A stretch of DNA of 64,000 nt from Flavihumibacter fluvii. GTDB taxonomy: Bacteria > Bacteroidota > Bacteroidia > Chitinophagales > Chitinophagaceae. This document shows, piece after piece, positions 8,826-17,771 of the stretch. Below the pieces are notes generated by a model that did no database searches, had not been told where the DNA came from, and worked only from the letters and a program-made list of their open reading frames with translations. The stretch is from NCBI RefSeq assembly GCF_018595675.2, contig NZ_CP092333.1:2194001-2258000 (forward strand), read 5' to 3'. Both the position numbers and the translations under genes were made by a program. Each line of letters starts with the position of its first letter. The stretch's first letter is position 1.

Positions 8826-10061
8826 TCAATCATATTTTCTTCCACCCGTATAAAGGATGGAGGAAAGGCTGAGGTTAATATTGAATTCGACAAATTTCTC
8901 CTTCACCAGGGGATATGTGGATTTTCCCTTCTGCCCCGCCTTCACAGAAAAATGATACTGGTACAGGCCATTCCGGCTGGGTACAGAGATTCCGGCAGTT
9001 CCGGCAAGGGAATTGATCTGCACACCGTCGATCACCAGGTAGGACTGGTCCCAGGTAATACCGGCACTATAGGTTATGCCATCCACCACGCCAAATATGG
9101 TTTGCCTGGGTTTATGGTAACTGAAGCCGGCCGCCCAGTTGCTGGCATTAGTCGTCTGGAATCCTATGCCGGAATAGTTCACGGCAGACCAGTTCTGGCC
9201 GATATGGTCCACCCCGAATTTCCACTCCTTCCGTATCATGGTTAGTCCGGCGCCCCATTGCGCAGGATATTCAAAATGGCCAGACCTGGCCTTTTGCGCC
9301 ACCAGGGTATTGCCGCTGGCATCCGAAACCAGGTTATCAACGGTTGTATTTAGTGTCCGCCGGGGCTGGAAAGTGGCACCCGCAATCCATTTCACCTTCC
9401 CGGTCTTAAACTGGTATTGGATCCCGGTGTTCATGATAAAATTCTGGTATAAGGTATTTTTTTCCAGGGTCACCGCATCCGTAGCAGAAGAGAGTATCTC
9501 TTCGGTCCGGTTCACTGAACCGGAAATATACCCGATAGTGAGTCCGAGGTTGAGGTGCCTGCCAATTTTAAAACCATTGCTGAAAAAGAAATTATACAGT
9601 CCGCCATGGCCCTCGATCTTGCTGCTGAGTTTGCTTTCTGTCCCCAGCAGGTACCGGTCGCCCAAAGTGAGGTAATCAATATTTGAATAGCGCTTAATCC
9701 CAAAAGAAGTGCCCCAGTTTTTGAACAGGCTTACCCCCATCGCGGCTTTCTGGATGGTAAAATCCCCGCCGCTGGTATATTGACTGGAAGAGATATAGTT
9801 GATTGTTTTCCCACCTAATGACAATTCCATCGTCAGCCTGTTTGACGGAAAAAAACCGTAAGAGGCAGGATTGATATCATTTAAAGTTTTCTCTGATGGC
9901 ATAGCTACACCAAGTGCACCCATCCCACCATAACCGGAATAATCACGCATTTGTACATCACCGATCCCAAAGGCGGAGTATATTGAATTCAGTCCGCTCT
10001 GACTGATGGCCTGTCCAGTTAATGCGATACAAAATCCCAAACTAAGTGTTGCTTTTTTCAT
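8826..10061 (-). CDS. Outer-membrane beta-barrel protein, function unknown
   Basis: A 411-residue exported protein with a signal peptide (about 1-20, ending AISQ) and a barrel-like pattern of alternating hydrophobic and polar strands with many Gly and aromatic residues. The N-terminus (NSIYSAFGIGDVQ, YGGMGALGVA, DINPASYGFF) resembles the mature start of FadL/PorV-like barrels in Bacteroidota, but I cannot name the family. It begins 8 bases after the DUF4270 lipoprotein stop on the same strand, so the two are probably translated from one mRNA and may act together at the outer membrane. Confidence 0.75.
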   Translation of the reverse strand: MKKATLSLGFCIALTGQAISQSGLNSIYSAFGIGDVQMRDYSGYGGMGALGVAMPSEKTLNDINPASYGFFPSNRLTMELSLGGKTINYISSSQYTSGGDFTIQKAAMGVSLFKNWGTSFGIKRYSNIDYLTLGDRYLLGTESKLSSKIEGHGGLYNFFFSNGFKIGRHLNLGLTIGYISGSVNRTEEILSSATDAVTLEKNTLYQNFIMNTGIQYQFKTGKVKWIAGATFQPRRTLNTTVDNLVSDASGNTLVAQKARSGHFEYPAQWGAGLTMIRKEWKFGVDHIGQNWSAVNYSGIGFQTTNASNWAAGFSYHKPRQTIFGVVDGITYSAGITWDQSYLVIDGVQINSLAGTAGISVPSRNGLYQYHFSVKAGQKGKSTYPLVKEKFVEFNINLSLSSILYTGGRKYD

Positions 10062-10069
10062 TGTAGTGG

Positions 10070-11368
10070 TTATTGGTTGTTATAGACCAGGATGGATACA
10101 ATTAGCCTGGACCGCAGGTTGGACGAACCGGTCGTATTGCCGGCAAGGCGACTCATCAGGCTTTGGTTACCCGATGGAACCAGCACCAATTGTTGGGTGG
10201 TATAAGACGTTGCAGTCATTTCGGTAGCGAGGTAATCGGTCACATCAAATACATAATTTGTTTGCTGGCCATATAGGTTATCGAGGGATAAGTTTCCATT
10301 CTGCGCACTGCCCTCTGTATTCAATAATGCCGAGGACAATGTCTGGTCAGCTTTTCTCAGGTAAACATTCATCTCTGTTGGAAGTGGGTACATGGCCCAT
10401 GAACCGGCAACTGGTTTAATCTCAAGTTGCGCATTCAGAATCTTTACATAATCGGATGTTTTCAGGATCTCACTGATGTTGGGGAAGTTGATCCTGGTGC
10501 GGATCCTGAGTAACTCCTGCAGGAAAAAACGGTTCCCCAGGTCAGCAGCATTTATTTCTTTTGCCGATTGCAGGGCTGCCAGAGCTGAACCTGAAAAATT
10601 CCGCCTGATGCGATTGTACTGGTAATTAGATGTGGAGGATTGCAGGTCAATTGTTTTAGCGATTGTATTTCCTACATCTTCATGGTAATGCAACCTGAGT
10701 ACAAGGCTTTTCTTAAAACTGACCACCTGGCTGGTTTGCCCGGAATCAGCATAAATCCTGAGTCCCTTAAAGTATTCCTGGAACCGCTCGCTGCTGGTAA
10801 CCTCGGTGGCTTTTGCCTTGAAGAGGGAAAATAATTCAAGTCCGAAATCCTTATCCATTAAAATGCTCAGGCTGTCATTTAAATTAGGCCGCAAAACGGT
10901 TTGGCGATAGCCCAGCTCCCTGGGATAGGTTGCGAATTCTGTTGTATTATAAAATTTATTTGTCTCGTTGGAAATTGATGCTGAAAGCCTTTGAACGCTG
11001 AACTTCATCAAACCGGAAGAGTCCCCATACGACCGGTGGTCTGTAAGCAGGATGAGTTCGATGGAATCGAATTGGGCACTATTGGGGATATCGCCAAGTC
11101 CGGGTAATTCGAACCGGGTAAAATGTTCGCAGGAGGTTCTTCCAAACAGGGAGTCAATATGATGGCCTACCAGCGCGAAAGTGTCATTTGATGTAACAAA
11201 GGAGTCTTCACGAAATACCACAAAGTTGCCGGAAAATGAATCAACCTGCAAAACATAAGGATTTTCTGAAGGGCTTATTGTAGAAATAAACTGGGCCTGT
11301 TTTGTACAGGCGATAAGCAATGACAAAACCACACTTAGTAACAATATCATTTGCACTTTTTTGTCCAT
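10070..11368 (-). CDS. DUF4270 lipoprotein
   Basis: The 432-residue protein matches DUF4270, a Bacteroidota family of unknown role. A lipoprotein signal (VVLSLLIAC, lipidated Cys near residue 21) anchors it to a membrane, probably the outer one. The body is beta-rich, with recurring segments such as FTRFELPGLGDIP and LRLHYHED. The start is the ATG at 11366-11368 (MDKKVQ); a TTG five codons upstream also keeps the frame open but is less likely. It is upstream of the barrel gene and divergent from the Kelch lipoprotein across a 214-base gap. The three may form one surface system. Confidence 0.85.
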   Translation of the reverse strand: MDKKVQMILLLSVVLSLLIACTKQAQFISTISPSENPYVLQVDSFSGNFVVFREDSFVTSNDTFALVGHHIDSLFGRTSCEHFTRFELPGLGDIPNSAQFDSIELILLTDHRSYGDSSGLMKFSVQRLSASISNETNKFYNTTEFATYPRELGYRQTVLRPNLNDSLSILMDKDFGLELFSLFKAKATEVTSSERFQEYFKGLRIYADSGQTSQVVSFKKSLVLRLHYHEDVGNTIAKTIDLQSSTSNYQYNRIRRNFSGSALAALQSAKEINAADLGNRFFLQELLRIRTRINFPNISEILKTSDYVKILNAQLEIKPVAGSWAMYPLPTEMNVYLRKADQTLSSALLNTEGSAQNGNLSLDNLYGQQTNYVFDVTDYLATEMTATSYTTQQLVLVPSGNQSLMSRLAGNTTGSSNLRSRLIVSILVYNNQ

Positions 11369-11582
11369 ATATTTTTTGTGCAAAAAAAATGCGAACTGAA
11401 CGCTGTTTCATTGCTGCTGCCATTTTCCTGCCTTTTATTGCTACTTTAACAAGCTTTAACAGCTCCCCTTCCCCGTTCCTGCTTTGTTTGCATAAAAATG
11501 GATTTGATGGGTACATATCCCAACTATGTAGCAACTGGGATTTCATTAACATATTTAGCGGCCAGATTTACAAAAAAAATCT

Positions 11583-12584
11583 ATGGCGAAAAGTAATTAC
11601 GTATGGCTATTGTTAGTGGTAATTTCCACGGCTGGTTGCACAAAAGATACGACGACAACCACCGATACCATCGGGAACTGGATCAGGCGATCAGATTTTG
11701 AAGGGGTGGGCAGAAGCGAGGCCATAGCCGTGACACTTGATGGGAAAGCCTATGTAGGACTGGGTTATGATGGTGCCACCCGGCTTACCGATTTTTGGGA
11801 ATATGATGGAACCAGTGATTTCTGGAAAAAGAAAGCGGCCTTCCCGGGAACAGCCAGGAGTTCTGCCGTTGGCTTCAGTGCAAATGGAAAAATCTACGCC
11901 GGACTGGGTTATGATGGGGTAAATTCCCTGAATGATTTCTGGGAATACGATCCGGCAACAGACAAATGGACAAGGGTAGCCGATTTCGGCGGATCGGCCC
12001 GGTACGATGCCATTGCATTTGGCATCAACAAAAAAGGTTATGTATGCAGCGGATATGATGGCAATTACCTGAAAGACTTCTGGGAATATGATCCTAACAG
12101 TAATACCTGGACGCAAAAGGTTAGTCCGGGTGGCAGCAAACGTTCTGCCGCTGCCGTTTTCATCCTTGGTGAAAAAGCCTACCTGCTTACAGGCACTAAT
12201 AATGGTTCCTATTTAAATGATCTTTGGGAATTTGATCCCGCATTGGATAAGTGGACGGAGAAAAGAAAGATCAGCAATGTAAGTGATGAAGACTATGATG
12301 ATGATTATTCCATGACCAGATCCAATGCAGTTGCATTCGAGATGAATGGAAAGGGCTATCTCACCACCGGGTCTGTAGGCGGACTCAGCAATACCTGCTG
12401 GGAATATGATCCGGGTGCGGATATATGGACAGAAAAGACTTCCTTTGAAGGCGTTTCAAGGGAAGGCGCAGTGGGCTTTTCCATCAACGGCCGCGGTTAT
12501 GTAACCACCGGAAGGAGCGCTGGATTAAGGCTCGATGACCTGCTGGAATTCCTGCCGGCAATCGATTACAATGAAAATGATTGA
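11583..12584 (+). CDS. Kelch-repeat lipoprotein, six-bladed propeller
   Basis: The 333-residue protein has a lipoprotein signal ending STAGC (Cys at about 19). It then has six Kelch-like repeats, each with a G-Y/G-G turn followed by DFWEYDP-type segments (DFWEYDGTSD, DFWEYDPATD, DFWEYDPNSN, DLWEFDPALD, TCWEYDPGAD, and the diverged DDLLEFLP). Six repeats close one beta-propeller, so the protein is almost entirely a single propeller displayed from a membrane. It is divergent from DUF4270 and convergent with the LytTR regulator. The propeller probably binds a protein or glycan partner; no enzymatic residues are evident. Confidence 0.88.
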   Translation: MAKSNYVWLLLVVISTAGCTKDTTTTTDTIGNWIRRSDFEGVGRSEAIAVTLDGKAYVGLGYDGATRLTDFWEYDGTSDFWKKKAAFPGTARSSAVGFSANGKIYAGLGYDGVNSLNDFWEYDPATDKWTRVADFGGSARYDAIAFGINKKGYVCSGYDGNYLKDFWEYDPNSNTWTQKVSPGGSKRSAAAVFILGEKAYLLTGTNNGSYLNDLWEFDPALDKWTEKRKISNVSDEDYDDDYSMTRSNAVAFEMNGKGYLTTGSVGGLSNTCWEYDPGADIWTEKTSFEGVSREGAVGFSINGRGYVTTGRSAGLRLDDLLEFLPAIDYNEND

Positions 12585-12590
12585 CAGGAA

Positions 12591-13325
12591 TCAGAGTATA
12601 TTATTCCAGCTCACCCGCTGCATTAATAATTCCTTGTAGTGTTCACTGACCGGGACTTCCAGCTCACCCAATTTCACAAAGCTTTTGTGTATGGCGTCTA
12701 CCCTGGTCAGTGACACGATATAGGATTTATGGATACGCAGGAACTCAAAAGGAGCCAGTTTTTCTTCCAGCAGTTTCATGCTCATGCGGGTGATGACCGG
12801 GCGTTTCTGCGAGAACAAATGAATCTTTACATATTCCTTAAACCCTTCGATCAGTAACATATCATCGATCGCAATTTTGACCACATTGTATTCTACATGC
12901 ACAAAGAGGAATTTGGGCAGGGCGACCGGGGACTGGTGCTCAGGCAATACAGATTTTGTGGACTTACCCGAAAAAACATCAAGGGCTTTCATACAGGCTT
13001 CGAGGAAACGTTCAAAGGAAACCGGCTTGACCAGGTAATCGATGGCATTAACTGAATAACTTTCCAAAGCATACTGGTTAAAGGCAGTGAGGAAGATGAC
13101 CCTGGTCCTGGATTTCAGGTTGGCTGCGAGTTGCATGCCCGATAAGCCCGGCATCTGGATGTCCAGGAAAATTAGGTCAACCTGTTCTTTCTGGAGTATC
13201 TCAATTACATCAAGGGTATTTTTTGCAGTGCCGACCAGCTTCAGGAAAGGTATCTTACTGATATTATTTACCAGCAGGTCCAGGGAAAGGTGTTCATCAT
13301 CAACAGCCACGCAACGGATCATCAT
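12591..13325 (-). CDS. LytTR-family response regulator
   Basis: This 244-residue regulator has a CheY-like receiver (1-120) and a LytTR DNA-binding domain (about 140-240). Receiver residues are present: acidic pair Asp9/Asp10, phospho-acceptor Asp55 (LIFLDIQMPG), Thr80 and Lys100 (DYLVKPVSF). The LytTR part contains LLIEGFKEYVKIHL and FLRIHKSYIVS, typical of AgrA/LytR-type domains that bind paired direct repeats. Its ATG overlaps the histidine kinase stop in an ATGA, so translation should be coupled. Its targets may include the kinase operon itself, given the direct repeat at 14469-14507. Confidence 0.93.
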   Translation of the reverse strand: MMIRCVAVDDEHLSLDLLVNNISKIPFLKLVGTAKNTLDVIEILQKEQVDLIFLDIQMPGLSGMQLAANLKSRTRVIFLTAFNQYALESYSVNAIDYLVKPVSFERFLEACMKALDVFSGKSTKSVLPEHQSPVALPKFLFVHVEYNVVKIAIDDMLLIEGFKEYVKIHLFSQKRPVITRMSMKLLEEKLAPFEFLRIHKSYIVSLTRVDAIHKSFVKLGELEVPVSEHYKELLMQRVSWNNIL

Positions 13326-14443
13326 GGAAAATTAATTTGGAGTGATACAATATACATTCCGTTAGATTCAGAAATTAACAGGGAATGCTGGCTTTCATAC
13401 AGGAGGTTAAGTCGTCTTTTTACGTTGGCAAGACCAATCCCGGAAGTATGGTCGGCTGTCATCTTAAGATCAGCATCAAAACTATTTTTAACCTGCAAAT
13501 TCAAAATCCCCTGATGTACATGTAATGAAATGTCGATGATCCCTATATGGTGTAATGTGCTGCAATGTTTAAATGCGTTCTCTACGAAAGGGATCAACAG
13601 CATGGGTTCGATGAAATAATTCATATCGGGCAACTGGAAGTCTACTTTGATCAGCATATCATCCCCAAACCTTAATTTCTGCAGTTCAATATAGCTTTGC
13701 AGGTATTCGATTTCTTTGGTCAACAGCACTTTGGATTCATCGGATTCATACAGCATGTAGCGCATGAGTCCGGATAACCGTAAAAGTGAGGTTTCCATCA
13801 GGTCAGATTTTTTCCTGGCCAGGGAAACAAGGTTGTTCAGTACATTAAAAATAAAATGCGGACTGATTTGTGACCGAAGAAAGGATAATTCCGTTTGTAA
13901 TCCCACCGTCTCTTGTTCTTTTAACAGTTTATCAACTTTGATTTTATCGACGATCATCCTGAAGGCAATGCTAAAGGCCTGGATGAACAGGAAGGGGAAA
14001 ATATTCAGCAGAACCGGCATGGGAAAACGGAAACTATGGCTATCCGTTTTTATATTAATCAGGAAACTTACGGCAACTGCGACGGCCACAAAAAAGAACA
14101 GTTGGATACTGATGTACTGCAGCAATTTCCGTTGGTACACCAGGTGGGGAATAAGCAGGTAGGCATTGAGGTAAAATAACCCGATCCAGATGATATTCAG
14201 GCCCATGGCCAATGCGGTAAAAAAAATGCCATCTGGTCGCTTACCCTGAACCTCTGGTCTTGGTGCATGCTCAGGGGTTTTCCCCTCAAAATAGGCGACC
14301 TTATTTTGTGCAGGGCCTTTATAGTGGGGTGCCTGGTCAAATACCGGACGAACCAGGTACGGCAGGAAAAGCGTCATCAACCAGGTGAGGATATGGAATA
14401 AAAAAATGGCCCACCTTGATGAATACCAATTATTAAACTTCAT
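13322..14443 (-). CDS. LytS-like sensor histidine kinase (His_kinase type)
   Basis: A 373-residue membrane kinase. About four hydrophobic segments fill residues 10-175 (WAIFLFHILTWLMTLFLPY; GLNIIWIGLFYLNAYLLI; QLFFFVAVAVAVSFLI; LLNIFPFLFIQAF). The cytoplasmic part has the family H-box QISPHFIFNVLNNLVSLA with the phospho-histidine, then an ATPase domain (IPFVENAFKH N-box; TSGIGLANVKRRL G-box). There is no recognisable sensor domain other than the membrane part. The start is the ATG at 14441-14443; the frame also opens at a TTG three codons upstream. It forms an ATGA-coupled pair with the LytTR regulator. Confidence 0.92.
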   Translation of the reverse strand: MKFNNWYSSRWAIFLFHILTWLMTLFLPYLVRPVFDQAPHYKGPAQNKVAYFEGKTPEHAPRPEVQGKRPDGIFFTALAMGLNIIWIGLFYLNAYLLIPHLVYQRKLLQYISIQLFFFVAVAVAVSFLINIKTDSHSFRFPMPVLLNIFPFLFIQAFSIAFRMIVDKIKVDKLLKEQETVGLQTELSFLRSQISPHFIFNVLNNLVSLARKKSDLMETSLLRLSGLMRYMLYESDESKVLLTKEIEYLQSYIELQKLRFGDDMLIKVDFQLPDMNYFIEPMLLIPFVENAFKHCSTLHHIGIIDISLHVHQGILNLQVKNSFDADLKMTADHTSGIGLANVKRRLNLLYESQHSLLISESNGMYIVSLQINFP

Positions 14444-14468
14444 GCAGTTCAAAAATCGGTGAAATCAC

Positions 14469-14507
14469 GTGGGCCAAATGTTAAGTAACGACAGGTGGGC
14501 CAAATGT
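14469..14507 (-). promoter_or_regulatory. 13-bp direct repeat upstream of the LytS/LytTR operon
   Basis: GTGGGCCAAATGT occurs at 14469-14481 and 14495-14507, separated by 13 bases; on the coding strand each reads ACATTTGGCCCAC. Two identical sites on the same DNA face, one to two helical turns apart, are what LytTR regulators usually bind. Position (about 26-64 bases before the kinase ATG) suggests autoregulation. This is an inference from spacing; the bases themselves do not closely match a published LytTR consensus. Confidence 0.5.
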
Positions 14508-14528
14508 GTCGACGAAATGGCCTTTTGT

Positions 14529-15410
14529 CTATTTCAAAAGGTATGCTTTCACTTTTTCCCGCAGCTGGTCAGTAAGTGGTACCATGGGCAGGCGCAGGTA
14601 GTTTTCGATCAGTCCCAATTCCGACAAGAAAGCTTTTACACCCGCCGGGTTATTTTCCGCGAAAAGCAGGTGGTAGGCTTCGAGCATTGTATCATTCAGT
14701 TCTTTAGCCTTTACGAAATCGCCTTCCAGTGAGGTCCGCACCATATCAGAAAATTTGCGGGGCAGGCAGTTGGCAGCAACACTGATCACACCATCCATTC
14801 CGCAAGCGAGTTGTGGCATAGCCAGGTCATCGTCACCACTCACAATAAGGAAATGATCGGGACGGTCCTTTAACATTTGCATACACTGCACCATGTTGTT
14901 GGCAGCTTCTTTGATACCTCCGATATTCGGTACTTCATGAGCCAGCCGGAGTGTAGTGGATGCCTCCATGTTACGACCGGTACGGCCAGGAACATTATAC
15001 AGGATGATCGGTTTTGGTGATGCCTTTGCCAACACCTGGTAATGCTGGAAGATGCCTTCCTGGGTCGGCTTATTATAATACGGACAGGCACTCAGTACGG
15101 CCGTGGCCTTTTCCAGTGGCATTGATTCGATGTCTTTGGCCACTTCAAGGGTGTTATTACCACCAATACCCACAACCACCGGAACCCGGCTATCTACCTT
15201 TTCGTAGGTGAAATTGACGATATCAATTTTTTCTGATTTAGATAATGTAGGTGTTTCACCAGTTGTGCCCAGGGTTACAATATATTCCACACCATTTTTG
15301 ATAATAAAATTGATGAGGCTTTCGAGTGCAGAGAAATCAACTTTTCCTGTAGTAGTAAATGGTGTAACTATAGCCACACCGGTTCCGCGTAAAGATGTTC
15401 TGAGAGACAT
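14529..15410 (-). CDS. dapA: 4-hydroxy-tetrahydrodipicolinate synthase
   Basis: The 293-residue cytoplasmic aldolase condenses pyruvate with aspartate semialdehyde, the first committed step to diaminopimelate and lysine. Catalytic residues are in place: Thr50 (TLGTTGET), Tyr112, Tyr138 and Arg143 (YNVPGRTGRN) and the Schiff-base Lys167 (IGGIKEAANN). Length is standard. It lies 47 bases downstream of accA on the same strand and upstream of the LytS operon, with no obvious terminator in between. The ATG at 15408-15410 aligns with the family N-terminus (LRGTGVAIVTPF). Confidence 0.96.
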   Translation of the reverse strand: MSLRTSLRGTGVAIVTPFTTTGKVDFSALESLINFIIKNGVEYIVTLGTTGETPTLSKSEKIDIVNFTYEKVDSRVPVVVGIGGNNTLEVAKDIESMPLEKATAVLSACPYYNKPTQEGIFQHYQVLAKASPKPIILYNVPGRTGRNMEASTTLRLAHEVPNIGGIKEAANNMVQCMQMLKDRPDHFLIVSGDDDLAMPQLACGMDGVISVAANCLPRKFSDMVRTSLEGDFVKAKELNDTMLEAYHLLFAENNPAGVKAFLSELGLIENYLRLPMVPLTDQLREKVKAYLLK

Positions 15411-15457
15411 GAAATAAATAAGTTTTAATTGAATGATGTAATAATAGGTTACCGGGG

Positions 15458-16435
15458 TCAGACCGGTTGTTCATCCCAAAAGCCCATTTTGCTGAACTTG
15501 GAGATGCGTTGACGCACCCGCTCTTCTGCGGTGACCTGTTTGAGTTCCTGTAAGGTTTCAATTAAAACAGATTTGAGGTTGGCAGCGGCTTCGTCGTAAT
15601 CCCAGTGTGCACCACCGAATGGTTCGGGGACAACGCGGTCAACGAGGCCGAATTTCAACATATTATCAGAAGTGAGTTTCAATTCGTCGGCGGCCTTTTC
15701 TTTCTGGTCCCAGCTACGCCAAAGGATAGAGCTGCAGTTTTCCGGAGAGATCACGGTATACCAGGAGTTTTCGAGCATCAGAACCCGATCGCCAACGCCG
15801 ATACCCAATGCGCCACCAGATGCTCCCTCCCCAATGATCACACAGATCACGGGAACCTTGAGGCGCATCATTTCATAGATATTACGGGCGATGGCTTCCC
15901 CCTGCCCTCTTTCTTCGGCTTCCATGCCCGGGTAGGCACCAGGTGTATCTATTAATGTGATGATGGGTTTATTGAATTTTTCGGCCAGTTTCATCAGTCG
16001 AAGGGCCTTCCGATAGCCTTCCGGGTTGGCCATACCAAAATTGCGCAGCTGGCGCATTTTGGTGTTGATCCCTTTTTGTTGCCCGATGAACATAACCGTT
16101 TCACCATCGAGTTGCGCAAATCCGCCCACCATCGCTTTATCATCTTTAACATTGCGGTCGCCAAATAATTCCACAAAGTTGTCGCCCATTTTCTGGATAT
16201 ATTTCAGGGTATAAGGGCGATCCGGATGTCGGCTCAACTGTACTTTCTGCCAGCTGGTGAGGGTCTGTGTGACCTGTTTCCTGGTTTCGAAGACCTGGTT
16301 CTCCAGTTTGGCGATATAGTCTGAATTATCCAGTTTGGTTTTTTCCGCATGGGCTTTCAGGCGTTCAATTTCGTCAAACAGATCTTTTATAGGGCGTTCG
16401 AATTCAAGGAATTGTCTGTTTTTATTCTCCGGCAT
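15458..16435 (-). CDS. accA: Acetyl-CoA carboxylase carboxyltransferase subunit alpha
   Basis: The 325-residue subunit works with AccD to transfer carboxyl from biotin to acetyl-CoA, making malonyl-CoA for fatty acid synthesis. The N-terminal helical part ([17 protein letters not shown]) and the crotonase-like carboxyltransferase core are typical. Core motifs include [18 protein letters not shown] and [15 protein letters not shown], which line the CoA and carboxybiotin sites. Length fits AccA. No accD is nearby, as is common. It is divergent from tRNA-Asp. Confidence 0.96.
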   Translation of the reverse strand: MPENKNRQFLEFERPIKDLFDEIERLKAHAEKTKLDNSDYIAKLENQVFETRKQVTQTLTSWQKVQLSRHPDRPYTLKYIQKMGDNFVELFGDRNVKDDKAMVGGFAQLDGETVMFIGQQKGINTKMRQLRNFGMANPEGYRKALRLMKLAEKFNKPIITLIDTPGAYPGMEAEERGQGEAIARNIYEMMRLKVPVICVIIGEGASGGALGIGVGDRVLMLENSWYTVISPENCSSILWRSWDQKEKAADELKLTSDNMLKFGLVDRVVPEPFGGAHWDYDEAAANLKSVLIETLQELKQVTAEERVRQRISKFSKMGFWDEQPV

Positions 16436-16486
16436 ACTAGGTGGTTGTGGTGTAAAATTAAGGGTTGAAAAAAAATAAAGAAAAGT

Positions 16487-16519
16487 TTTGTTTGAAAGGG
16501 GTGTTTCCCTTTATCTTTG
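16487..16519 (+). promoter_or_regulatory. Bacteroidota-type promoter for tRNA-Asp
   Basis: TATCTTTG at 16512-16519 is an exact TAnnTTTG -7 element. TTTG occurs upstream at 16487-16490 and again at 16491-16494, giving 21- or 17-base spacing to the -7 element. Transcription would begin around 16525 and the mature tRNA starts at 16576. Confidence 0.7.
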
Positions 16520-16575
16520 CCATCCAATTTTGAGGAAATGCAGTGAAAATCTGTATTAAACCACAGGATTTGGAT

Positions 16576-16649
16576 GGATCGGTAGTTCAGTTGGTTAGAA
16601 TGCCGCCCTGTCACGGCGGAGGTCGCGGGTTCGAGTCCCGTCCGGTCCG
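16576..16649 (+). tRNA. tRNA-Asp (anticodon GTC)
   Basis: A complete cloverleaf is visible in 74 nucleotides. The acceptor GGATCGG pairs with CCGGTCC, with one G-U wobble at the fourth pair. The anticodon stem CCGCC/GGCGG encloses CTGTCAC with anticodon GTC at 16610-16612. The T arm is GCGGG-TTCGAGT-CCCGT. The discriminator base is G, as in other aspartate tRNAs. CCA is not encoded. Confidence 0.97.
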
Positions 16650-16672
16650 CTAGGTTGATCCGCTAGCATTTA

Positions 16673-16705
16673 AAACCCTTCAGTTTCCTGTAAGCTGAAG
16701 GGTTT
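16673..16705 (+). terminator. Intrinsic terminator after tRNA-Asp
   Basis: AAACCCTTCAG and CTGAAGGGTTT form a perfect 11-bp stem with an 11-base loop, followed by ACTTTTTG. It lies 24 bases after the tRNA. Confidence 0.88.
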
Positions 16706-16804
16706 ACTTTTTGCTGTCAATCGCTCCAATACACTGGGCATTTTGCCTATTACCAGCTCCCACAATAAAATTTTAAGCATACCTGAATAAGGCATTGCTG
16801 TGCG

Positions 16805-16812
16805 TAAATTTG
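16805..16812 (+). promoter_or_regulatory. -7 promoter element close to the CBM9-like gene start
   Basis: TAAATTTG matches TAnnTTTG exactly and ends only 7 bases before the ATG at 16820, so the transcript would have little or no 5' leader. No clear TTTG is seen at the -33 position. Confidence 0.5.
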
Positions 16813-16819
16813 GAATACT

Positions 16820-17719
16820 ATGAAATTGTATAAAAAACTTCTATTGTTCCCTGTGCTTGTTATATGCTGTTCCCTGCAGGTTTACGCGCATGGTTGTACA
16901 ATCGATACTATACCCTGCAAAGAAGAAGAGATTCCTCATTATACTGCCTATAAAGTAAAAAAAGCGCCGGTAATAGATGGCCGATTAGACGAGGAAATAT
17001 GGACAACTTCCATTCGCTCGCCGCAGTTTAAAGACCTTATATATGGTACAAACACCTTTTTAGATACCCGGGCTGCCGTCAGGTGGGACAATGAATACCT
17101 CTATGTTGCTTATTGGATAGATGAACCTGATTTGAAAGCTACGCATACGGTAAGGGATGCATTAATTTATGAGGACAATGATGTTGAACTTTTTGTAGCC
17201 GGCACTGACGGGTATTATGAATTTGAGATCAATGCATTGGGAACAATCTATGAGGTGCTATTTTTCTGGGAAGATGCATTTGAGAAAAAAGGCTATAGTA
17301 AAAAGCCGGAATTCAACAAAAATAGCACTGGCGCAAAACCATTTAATGGAGTAGGTTACCGGCATCCCCGCGGACAAAGAATTGGCTTTTGGAACTGGGA
17401 TTTTCCCGGCTTGAAAAAGGCCGTCCAGGTTAACGGAACCATTAATGATGGCAAGGATACCGACAAGGGCTGGACGGTTGAGCTGGCCTTGCCCTGGAAA
17501 GGATTCGACATACTCGCAAAAGGCGACGGCCGGGCTTTACCGCCAAAAAACAATGATACATGGAGAATGGATTTCTCCCGCTTTAATACTTATAAAGATA
17601 AAACTGGAAAGGATTCCGGCGGCTGGGCCTGGAGTCCGCATGGCGTATGGGATTCGCATGTCCCTGAATGTTTTACCTATATCCATTTTTCAACGGAACA
17701 CCAGGCAGCTGGTCAATAA
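16820..17719 (+). CDS. Exported carbohydrate-binding family 9-like protein
   Basis: The 299-residue protein has a signal peptide (about 1-24, ending VYAHG) and then a single CBM9-like beta-sandwich. Family blocks are visible: PVIDGRLDEEIW, AAVRWDNEYLYVAYWIDEPD, EDNDVELFVAG, YYEFEINALGTIYE and WTVELALPWKGF. Such modules usually bind the reducing end of sugars, and many exist free-standing in Bacteroidota with no linked enzyme, as here. It ends 52 bases before the WalJ-like gene, which has its own candidate promoter. Its ligand cannot be deduced. Confidence 0.88.
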   Translation: MKLYKKLLLFPVLVICCSLQVYAHGCTIDTIPCKEEEIPHYTAYKVKKAPVIDGRLDEEIWTTSIRSPQFKDLIYGTNTFLDTRAAVRWDNEYLYVAYWIDEPDLKATHTVRDALIYEDNDVELFVAGTDGYYEFEINALGTIYEVLFFWEDAFEKKGYSKKPEFNKNSTGAKPFNGVGYRHPRGQRIGFWNWDFPGLKKAVQVNGTINDGKDTDKGWTVELALPWKGFDILAKGDGRALPPKNNDTWRMDFSRFNTYKDKTGKDSGGWAWSPHGVWDSHVPECFTYIHFSTEHQAAGQ

Positions 17720-17759
17720 AACATGAATCCATCAGTACAGAAATGGTGAATGATTAGTG

Positions 17760-17767
17760 TACATTTG
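17760..17767 (+). promoter_or_regulatory. -7 promoter element immediately upstream of the WalJ-like gene
   Basis: TACATTTG fits TAnnTTTG exactly and ends 4 bases before the ATG at 17772, predicting a leaderless or nearly leaderless mRNA. Confidence 0.5.
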
Positions 17768-17771
17768 AACC

